Positions 56,545-62,595 of a DNA stretch of 62,595 nt are shown here, in pieces (position 1 is the stretch's first letter; every line of letters begins with the position of its first letter). Location of the stretch: NCBI GenBank assembly GCA_004553575.1, contig SFLA01000003.1:1-62595 (forward strand), written 5' to 3'. The notes under the pieces are model-generated. The model saw only the letters and a program-made list of their open reading frames with translations, was not told the DNA's origin and searched no databases. This DNA is from Clostridiales bacterium (GTDB lineage Bacteria > Bacillota > Clostridia > Oscillospirales > CAG-382). Position numbers and translations under genes: made by a program.

Positions 56545-57809
56545 ATGCGTTCTCCTTTAAGAAAATACACCGTATCTTCTAAAACCCTGCGGGCGGCGGC
56601 AACGGTTTCTTCCGCCGTGACCCTGGCAATACGGTCGGCGGCGCGGCAGGGATCGTCCTCTCTGCCTATAACAAAGCCGGTACGATACCAGCGGTTCAGC
56701 GCACGTATGCTGTCGGTTATGCCGATATGAATGCTTCTGAGCGAGCGGACAGCGGCGGAAAGCTCGGTATCGGTAATATTGCCGCGCTTGATATCGTCGA
56801 GCTGGTCGATAATCGCCTGCTCGGCTCGTTCTTTGTCGGCGGCGGCAATTCCGGCGGCGACCACCGAAATTCCCTTGGAAGTCTGTGGGATCGGTGTGCA
56901 GTAGTAACAAAGCGACTGTTTTTCCCGAACCTCGCTGAACAAACGGCTTGTTGGAGACGCCCCGAACAGTTCGTTGAATACGCCGAAGGCGTATGCTTCG
57001 TCGGACGAGGGCAAAACGCCGGTTCGGAAGCCTATCGCCAGCTTGGACTGGTTTATATCCATAACGTCGGTATACCGGCGGAGCCCGCCGACCGAAGTTA
57101 TAATCTCCGTGCGGGGGATATCGGTTCCGCGCGCCGCAAGCGGAAGGTACTTCGAAAACGTTGCAGCCGCTTTGCCGTGATCGTCCGCTCCGGTATAAAC
57201 GGCGACGGCGGGACAGTTTTCGATGATGTTTACATAATGCTTGTAAATATCTTCGCCGGTCAGTCCGGCAACGTCCTGCTCGAGCCCGTCAACCGGGTTT
57301 GCGAACAGCTCGCCCTCGCACATAAGCTCTATACAGCGGCGGACGGCGTAGGAATCCTTGTTGTCGAGACGAGAACGTATATCGGTAATAAGGTTTACCT
57401 TTTCCGTTGCGACATAGCTATCGTCAAATCCGTTTCCGCGAAGCAGGGGATTGAGAACCATATCCGACAGCAGATCCATGCCGCGGTCGAGCAGATCCTC
57501 GCCTCCGATGGTGTATTTTTTATTAATGAAGCAGAGAGAAAAAGTGAATGTAATACACTCTCCGACAGCGCCGGAGGAAGCTGAAACGGAAGCGGAATAC
57601 AGATCCTCCTGGACGGCTGCAAGAGCACGCATTGTCGGATATCTGTTTGTACCGCGGTTGATTACCGCGGCGAGCAGTGAGCAGCGGGCGGTGTTATCGC
57701 GGGTACGCGGAAGAAGGAACGACAAGGTAAGGCAATCGTATTTTGATTTGTCGTTTGACACTGCAATAAAGGTTACTCCGGTGACCGGGGACAGATGTGT
57801 TACATTCAT
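56541..57809 (-). CDS. M16 family protein without zinc motif, YfmF-like
   Basis: M16-fold protein of 422 residues that lacks HxxEH; the matching region reads CSLLAAVINRGTNRYPTM. The C-terminal half keeps the M16 Arg/Tyr region (FGASPTSRLFSEVREKQSLCYYC). It is the expected non-catalytic partner of the YfmH-like peptidase, like the core subunits of processing peptidases. It starts eight bases after nagB. Confidence 0.88.
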   Translation of the reverse strand: MNVTHLSPVTGVTFIAVSNDKSKYDCLTLSFLLPRTRDNTARCSLLAAVINRGTNRYPTMRALAAVQEDLYSASVSASSGAVGECITFTFSLCFINKKYTIGGEDLLDRGMDLLSDMVLNPLLRGNGFDDSYVATEKVNLITDIRSRLDNKDSYAVRRCIELMCEGELFANPVDGLEQDVAGLTGEDIYKHYVNIIENCPAVAVYTGADDHGKAAATFSKYLPLAARGTDIPRTEIITSVGGLRRYTDVMDINQSKLAIGFRTGVLPSSDEAYAFGVFNELFGASPTSRLFSEVREKQSLCYYCTPIPQTSKGISVVAAGIAAADKERAEQAIIDQLDDIKRGNITDTELSAAVRSLRSIHIGITDSIRALNRWYRTGFVIGREDDPCRAADRIARVTAEETVAAARRVLEDTVYFLKGERI

Positions 57810-57817
57810 CCTTCGTT

Positions 57818-58582
57818 TTATCCGAGCAGCGAGGCGCTGTCTTTATCGAGATAAAGCACCGCATTTTTGTGAGTGCGAAGTATTGACGCGGGACAGGATT
57901 CGGAAATCTCTCCGTTGATTGTATTGTATACGGCATTTGCTTTTGTTGCGGCCGGAACTATGCAGAACACCGAATCGGGTGCGATGAGAGTCGGTATCGT
58001 AAGAGTGAGCGCCTGCAGCGGCACCTGATCGATTGATGCGAAACAACCGTCGTTTACCTGCTGCTGACGGCATACGTTATCGAGAGTGACCGGCTTTACT
58101 GCCTTTTTGTCGTGGAAATCGGCGACAGCGGGGTCGTTGAAGGCGATATGTCCGTTCTCTCCGATACCCATGCAGATTATATCGCAGGGGTGCTCTTTCA
58201 GCAGCGCGGCGTAGCGATCGGACTCGGAATAAGGATCGGAGGCGGCACAGTTGATATAGTTTACCGATGCAAAAGGTACTTTGTCGAATATGGCGTTTTT
58301 AAGGAAATTTCCGAATCCCTGAGGCGCCAGCGGGTCGAGGCCTATATACTCGTCCATGTGGAAGGCGTTGATACGGCTCCAATCGATTTCGCTGTGCGAT
58401 ATAAGCGCGGCGAGAAACTCGTTCTGGCTGGGAGCGGCGGCAAAGATCATGTTTATTGTACCCTTGCGTCCGATTTGTGCGGTGATTTCCTTCGCAGCCT
58501 CGGCTGCGGCATACTCTCCCATCTCGGCGCGGGTCTCGAACACTTTATATGTCAGATTGTCTTTCTTTCCGTTTTTAAGCAT
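57818..58582 (-). CDS. nagB: glucosamine-6-phosphate deaminase-like protein (NagB family)
   Basis: NagB/sugar-isomerase-fold protein of 254 residues. The active-site blocks NAFHMDEYIGLDP and CMGIGENGHIAFNDP (catalytic His) match GlcN6P deaminases, which give fructose-6-phosphate and ammonia. The phosphate-binding loop is unusual: instead of the common A-T-G-S-T-P it reads INMIFAAAPSQNEFL. The adjacent nagA gene supports the amino-sugar role. ATG overlaps the nagA end by eight bases and follows AGGAAAGGA. Confidence 0.87.
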   Translation of the reverse strand: MLKNGKKDNLTYKVFETRAEMGEYAAAEAAKEITAQIGRKGTINMIFAAAPSQNEFLAALISHSEIDWSRINAFHMDEYIGLDPLAPQGFGNFLKNAIFDKVPFASVNYINCAASDPYSESDRYAALLKEHPCDIICMGIGENGHIAFNDPAVADFHDKKAVKPVTLDNVCRQQQVNDGCFASIDQVPLQALTLTIPTLIAPDSVFCIVPAATKANAVYNTINGEISESCPASILRTHKNAVLYLDKDSASLLG

Positions 58583-59744
58583 GATATATTTCCTTTCCTC
58601 TTACAAATACGGATTTTACGTTTATATCGCCGTCGAACACGACAATATCCGCGTCGTATCCGGGCAAAAGTCTTCCTTTTCGGGACAGCCCTGCGAGCGA
58701 CGCCGGAGTTGCTGTCATCATTTTAACCGCATCGCACAGAGGGATTCCCGCGCCGCGGTATGCGCACCTCACGAGCCGGTCGGCAGTGGCGATGCTCCCG
58801 GCGAACGCAGTTCGGTCCGGCATCTTGGCGACTCCGTCCTCTATAAATACCGTCTGACCGTTTTTCAGCGAACCGAGCACGGTGGTGCCCTCCGTCTGAC
58901 CGGCTCCCCGCATTGCGTCGGTTATCAGACAGGTGCGATCTGCGCCCTTTATGCGATATACCATACCGAGTATGCTGTAGGGCAGATGACAGCCGTCGGC
59001 AATGACCTCTACATTCATATTTTCTATTATATATCCCGCCTCAATCATGCCCGGATAGCGGAATCCGCCCCGCCGCACCATTGACGACATTCCGGAATAA
59101 AAGTGGGTGAGCAAAGTATAGCCGTTTTTACTGCCCTCAAGAACGCACTCGTATTCGGCATCCGAATGACCCATTGAAGCGAGGATACCTTCGTCTTGCA
59201 GCACTCTGCCGAGCTTCATGGCGCCTTCAAGCTCGGGCGCAACTGTCCAGCGGCGGATAATTCCTTCGCCGGCGCGGAGTATACCGTTGTAATGCTCGGG
59301 GGTGGGGACGCGAAGATAGCGCTCGTCCTGCGCGCCCTTCTGCGAGGCGGAAAAGTATGGACCTTCAAGGTGCAGACCGCAGAGGTCGCTTCCGCAATGG
59401 TCGGCGGATGCCGCCTCCCGGAACAGATCGAACGCCGCGAACAGCTCGTCGTCGGGGCAGGTGAGAGTAGTGGGCAGCATGGCCGTGGTGCCGTGCCTGC
59501 CGTGGAGACGTGCGGCGGTGTGGAATGCCTCGACGGTACCGTCGAGAAAATCCGCTCCGCCTCCTCCGTGAACGTGTATATCTACGAAGCCGGGCGAAAG
59601 ATACAGGTCGCCGAAGGACACGACTTCGACGCTTCCGTCGCGGCGGCGCTCGCCGGCATATTCCACGCTTTCGCCGTTTATGATAATCTCTCCATCGGGA
59701 ATTATTCTGTCCTCGAGTATCAGCTTTCCGGTAAGCTTTTTCAT
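58575..59744 (-). CDS. nagA: N-acetylglucosamine-6-phosphate deacetylase NagA
   Basis: Amidohydrolase of 389 residues that converts GlcNAc-6-P to GlcN-6-P. Metal ligands are visible in FVDIHVHGGGGADFLDG, and further family blocks are HLEGPYFSASQKGAQD, MGHSDAEY, LTHFYSGMSSM, DGCHLPY and LITDAMRGAG. Two close starts exist: ATG 59744, one base after the ispF stop, and ATG 59762 inside ispF; neither has a strong binding site, so it is probably read by coupling. Confidence 0.93.
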   Translation of the reverse strand: MKKLTGKLILEDRIIPDGEIIINGESVEYAGERRRDGSVEVVSFGDLYLSPGFVDIHVHGGGGADFLDGTVEAFHTAARLHGRHGTTAMLPTTLTCPDDELFAAFDLFREAASADHCGSDLCGLHLEGPYFSASQKGAQDERYLRVPTPEHYNGILRAGEGIIRRWTVAPELEGAMKLGRVLQDEGILASMGHSDAEYECVLEGSKNGYTLLTHFYSGMSSMVRRGGFRYPGMIEAGYIIENMNVEVIADGCHLPYSILGMVYRIKGADRTCLITDAMRGAGQTEGTTVLGSLKNGQTVFIEDGVAKMPDRTAFAGSIATADRLVRCAYRGAGIPLCDAVKMMTATPASLAGLSRKGRLLPGYDADIVVFDGDINVKSVFVRGKEIYHA

Positions 59745-59745
59745 G

Positions 59746-60225
59746 TTATAAATCGCTTTCATTCAAAAGGCATACCGCGTGGGCGCAGATTCCTTCACGG
59801 GAGCCGGTGAATCCCATACCCTCCTCGGTTGTAGCCTTTATGTTGATTCTGTCTTTCCCGATTCTCAGCACCGACGCCACGGTATCCTCCATCTTTTCTA
59901 TATACGGCGACAGTCTCGGGTATTCTGCAATCACGGTGCAGTCGAGATTCGATACGGTATATCCCTTTACCGCCAGCAGATCGGCTACCTTTGCGAGCAG
60001 CTTGACCGAGGCGATATCCTTGTAAACATCGTCTTTGTCCGGGAAATGATAGCCTATGTCGCGGTCGCCGGCTGCCCCGAGAAGCGCATCGCAGATCGCG
60101 TGTATAAGTACGTCTGCGTCCGAATGTCCGTCCAGCCCGTATTCGGAGGGAATCTTTACCCCGCCGAGCATGAGATCTCTGCCGGATACGAACCTGTGAG
60201 CATCGTAGCCGTGTCCTATACGCAT
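59746..60225 (-). CDS. ispF: 2-C-methyl-D-erythritol 2,4-cyclodiphosphate synthase IspF
   Basis: MEP-pathway enzyme of 159 residues that cyclises CDP-ME-2-phosphate to ME-cPP. It shows IGHGYDAHRF (zinc ligands), the HSDADVLIHAICDALLGAAGDRDIGYHFPD block, the TVIAEYPRLSPY strand and the C-terminal TTEEGMGFTGSREGICAHAV. Full length. It follows ispD by three bases, so both isoprenoid steps are expressed together. Confidence 0.97.
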   Translation of the reverse strand: MRIGHGYDAHRFVSGRDLMLGGVKIPSEYGLDGHSDADVLIHAICDALLGAAGDRDIGYHFPDKDDVYKDIASVKLLAKVADLLAVKGYTVSNLDCTVIAEYPRLSPYIEKMEDTVASVLRIGKDRINIKATTEEGMGFTGSREGICAHAVCLLNESDL

Positions 60226-60228
60226 GTC

Positions 60229-60933
60229 TTATTCTCCCTTTTTGCAGCGTTCTTCGAGAAATACCCGCGCTTTGGCGCGTTTTATATCTGTAACCGTAGT
60301 AAGCTTGTCGTTTCCGTCGCCTATATCTATATACGTGACGGAAAATCCTGCGCTCTCTGCCAGCGAGGTGTCGTCGGTGAAGCCGAGCTTCTTCTTTTTA
60401 CATACCGCAGCCGATACCAGATACAGGTCGCGCCTGAAGACCTGCGGCGTCTGAACGGCAATAAGACGGTCACGCGGAGGAGTATATTCGGCATGTCCGT
60501 TTCCGTCGGTGAATTTAATTGTGTCGCTGACGGCACGGCAGGCGCAGGACGCACCGGTTTTGAAGCATGCGGAAACGACGTCGTCTATCTGCTGTGCGGT
60601 TATGAACGGTCTGGCTCCGTCGTGTATGCAGACAATATCTGCATCAGACGCGGCGTGCACGCCGTTCATCACGGATTCGGCGCGGGTGCTTCCGCCCTGT
60701 ACGAAGGTGATCGGCTTTGCGGTGAATCCGGAAGCGATGGGGCGTAGATTCGTATCGCTCCGGCAGACGACTATAATGTCGCGTACCGTGGCGCACGCGG
60801 AAAAGGATTCGAGTAGCATCGAAAAAACGGTCTTGCCGCCGAGTCGTATAAGCGGCTTTTCGACCCCTCCCATTCGGGTGCCGGTGCCTGCCGCGACTAT
60901 TATTGCCGTAACGACGGGTTCTTTATTTTCCAC
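60229..60933 (-). CDS. ispD: 2-C-methyl-D-erythritol 4-phosphate cytidylyltransferase IspD, GTG start
   Basis: MEP-pathway enzyme of 234 residues that couples CTP to methylerythritol phosphate. Motifs: TAIIVAAGTGTRMGG (CTP-binding), VHDGARPFI, AVQTPQVFRRD and SAGFSVTYIDIGDGNDKLTT. The start is GTG 60933, with AAGGGTG nine bases upstream; both lie in the 3' end of the U32 gene, which it overlaps by 11 bases. Confidence 0.95.
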   Translation of the reverse strand: MENKEPVVTAIIVAAGTGTRMGGVEKPLIRLGGKTVFSMLLESFSACATVRDIIVVCRSDTNLRPIASGFTAKPITFVQGGSTRAESVMNGVHAASDADIVCIHDGARPFITAQQIDDVVSACFKTGASCACRAVSDTIKFTDGNGHAEYTPPRDRLIAVQTPQVFRRDLYLVSAAVCKKKKLGFTDDTSLAESAGFSVTYIDIGDGNDKLTTVTDIKRAKARVFLEERCKKGE

Positions 60934-62128
60934 GGATAATATCACCCTTCTTAAGATTATCACAACGCAGGTAAAACTCCGAGCGCGGGTGAGGTGTAGA
61001 CGCTATGGGCTGCATATCCGTATCGAAAAGTTCGGTAACGGTTATATCGCGTCCGCACTGTCCGGGCGTAAGCACCTGGACAGTATCGCCCACGCGCATT
61101 TTGTTGCGCTGTGAGCACAGCGCCAGACCGGAAACGGGGTCGTAGCCGACTACCGTGCAGAGAAATGAGCGCTCGCTTATATTACCGCCCTCCGACACCG
61201 TGTTGGCGCCCTCGGAGGGTGAGGAAAACCAGAAGCCCGTACCGTATTCGCGGTGGGAAACGCTCTCGGTCTCGGCGGCTATACTGTCGTCCAGCGGTCT
61301 TCCGGCGCGGAAGCAATCGATCGCCATACGGTAGGCGTTTGTTATCGCTGCGGTATAATAGGCGCTCTTCATCCTGCCCTCTATCTTAAAGCTGTTTATC
61401 CCGGAATCGACAAGCTCGGGAATGTGGTGTATCATACACATATCCCTTGACGAAAACAGATAAGAGCCGTTTCCGTCCTGCACGGCGTCGAACGATCTTT
61501 CGCCGCCGGATTCGGTGACGGTATATTCCCAGCGACAGGGCTGGGTGCATTTTCCGGCGTTGGCACTTCGTCCGGTCATATAATCGGACAGCAGACAGCG
61601 CCCGCTGTATGACATACACATCGCACCGTGTACGAAGCATTCGATCTCCATATCCTCGGGTATTCCGGCGCGTATGCGTTTTACCTCGGCGAGCGAAAGC
61701 TCGCGTGCGACGACTATACGTTTCACGCCCTGACGGTACCAGAAATTGCAGGCGGCGGTGTTTACAGTTGACGCCTGGGTGGACAGGTGAATCTCCGCTT
61801 CCGGAATGAACTCCCGCACGAGCGAGAGAACTCCGGGATCGGAGACGATATAGGCATCGGGCGAAATATCGCGCAGGACGGCGATATAATCACTTAGCAC
61901 GGGGAAATCGCTGTCGTGCGGCATTACGTTAAGCGCAACATACAGCTTTTTACCGATGGAATGTGCGTATTTCACGCCTTCGTCCAACTGCTCCGGGGTG
62001 AAATTGTCCGCCTGAGCGCGCAGGCCGAACCGGTCAAGCGCGCAGTATACCGCATCGGCTCCGTAATGAAACGCATAGTACAGCTTTTCGGGATTCCCGG
62101 CGGGCGAAAGAATTTCCGGATCAGTCAT
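60923..62128 (-). CDS. U32 family peptidase-like protein
   Basis: U32 protein of 401 residues. Members include collagenase-like proteins and RNA/tRNA-hydroxylation factors. The start ILSPAGNPEKLYYAFHYGADAVY and the signature ECFVHGAMCMSYSGRCLLSDYM-type block (residues ~170-195, four conserved Cys with ANAGKCTQPCRWEY) are typical; the Cys cluster suggests an iron-sulfur centre. A true peptidase role is doubtful. It may take part in tRNA or rRNA modification (inference). ATG 62128 overlaps the mltG end by eight bases; ATG 62134 is an alternative. Confidence 0.9.
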   Translation of the reverse strand: MTDPEILSPAGNPEKLYYAFHYGADAVYCALDRFGLRAQADNFTPEQLDEGVKYAHSIGKKLYVALNVMPHDSDFPVLSDYIAVLRDISPDAYIVSDPGVLSLVREFIPEAEIHLSTQASTVNTAACNFWYRQGVKRIVVARELSLAEVKRIRAGIPEDMEIECFVHGAMCMSYSGRCLLSDYMTGRSANAGKCTQPCRWEYTVTESGGERSFDAVQDGNGSYLFSSRDMCMIHHIPELVDSGINSFKIEGRMKSAYYTAAITNAYRMAIDCFRAGRPLDDSIAAETESVSHREYGTGFWFSSPSEGANTVSEGGNISERSFLCTVVGYDPVSGLALCSQRNKMRVGDTVQVLTPGQCGRDITVTELFDTDMQPIASTPHPRSEFYLRCDNLKKGDIIRGK

Positions 62129-62595
62129 CTGCATCTTTAAGACCGGCATTGATTTTTGCCACTGTCGCCTTGTTTGCCTCGTGGCCCGCAAGGGTAGCCG
62201 AATAATAGGTGTTGCCGGCGTTATCGGATACGAAATAGTAGGCGTCTATAACCTTGCCGTTGTTGTTAAGCGGGGCGGAAGGGTATATTGCCGATTCGAG
62301 AGCGTCCAGTCCGGGGTTGCATATGGCTCCGGGAGGAAGTCCCTCGTAAAGGTAGGTGTTGTACGGGTTGTCGGTATCCAGCGCCTCCTGCGTAAGCTCC
62401 TGCTCGCGTTCGTCAAGGAAATACTGCACCGTTGCGTCGGACTGAAGGTACGGGAAGGTGTTCGGATGGCTGAGACGGTTGTGGAATACATAAGAAACGC
62501 ATTCGTAATCTATGATATATTTCGCCTCCGCCTGTATCATTGAGGCAAGGGTGACAATATCGTCAAATGTCATGCCGAGCGATTCGATATCGCTC
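62121..62595 (-). CDS. mltG: endolytic murein transglycosylase MltG/YceG, C-terminal part
   Basis: C-terminal ~157 residues of MltG, which cuts nascent peptidoglycan strands; the gene runs off the right edge. Readable marks are TLASMIQAEA (catalytic Glu), VFHNRL, LQSDATVQYFL, NPYNTYLYEGLPPGAICNPG and AYYFVSDNAG. The frame stays open to the last base of the window. It is upstream of, and overlaps, the U32 gene, so the reverse operon begins beyond the window. Confidence 0.92.
   Translation of the reverse strand, partial: SDIESLGMTFDDIVTLASMIQAEAKYIIDYECVSYVFHNRLSHPNTFPYLQSDATVQYFLDEREQELTQEALDTDNPYNTYLYEGLPPGAICNPGLDALESAIYPSAPLNNNGKVIDAYYFVSDNAGNTYYSATLAGHEANKATVAKINAGLKDADD

Overview
The window (about 62.6 kb, roughly 53-55% G+C by eye) reads as chromosomal DNA of an anaerobic Gram-positive Firmicute, most likely an uncultured gut-type Clostridia (Oscillospirales-like). 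This is an inference from several signs: a tryptophan T-box leader, SpoIIIE/FtsK, CarD, UppP, MntP, YfmF/YfmH-type M16 peptidases, a CD3324-family small protein, many lipoproteins and C-terminally membrane-anchored secreted enzymes, strong TTGACA-17-TATAAT promoters and GGAGG ribosome binding sites. No rRNA, tRNA, CRISPR array, prophage or transposase gene was seen. Genes are dense and lie in short operons bounded by hairpin terminators.

Layout. 1-5000: a lipoprotein, then a GH27 alpha-galactosidase, a DUF4434 lipoprotein and a CotH-type secreted kinase. 5000-6600: a CD3324-family gene whose start has been split by a ~235 bp insertion, then ribF. 6700-11900: FkbH-like HAD enzyme, acyl carrier protein, MBOAT acyltransferase and DHHW/AlgX-like protein, which look like a dlt-style envelope acylation cassette with a glyceryl-type donor. 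12000-15900: uppP, ftsK and a lipoprotein. 15900-25000: an LCP-like protein, a small ferredoxin, then trmN6-like, mntP, a giant subtilase with dockerin and cohesin modules, and a PpiC foldase. 25200-27800: four small envelope proteins, two with zinc ribbons. 27900-32100: HtrA, then MFS transporter, bactofilin and YhbD-like regulator. 32100-37200: a membrane protein with hisK, an EEP-family phosphatase/nuclease and small exported proteins. 37100-43100: GH3, PHP and metallopeptidase operon. 43100-50400: hemolysin III, thioesterase, CarD, cytidylate-kinase-like protein, an ASCH-TrmO fusion, a methyltransferase and a GH20 hexosaminidase. 50500-53400: an EamA transporter and a Trp T-box with stand-alone TrpB2. 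53400-62595: one long reverse operon, mltG-U32-ispD-ispF-nagA-nagB-yfmF-yfmH-lgt-folD, cut by the right edge.

The overall theme is envelope building and glycan turnover: hexosaminidase and NagA/NagB for amino sugars, GH3 and GH27 for plant or host glycans, UppP, MltG and bactofilin for the wall, and Lgt for the many lipoproteins. The two observations most worth following are the FkbH-ACP-MBOAT-DHHW cassette (6738-11854) and the insertion with a 7-bp direct repeat that split a CD3324 gene and appears to have supplied it with a new ribosome binding site and a TTG start (5279-5527).
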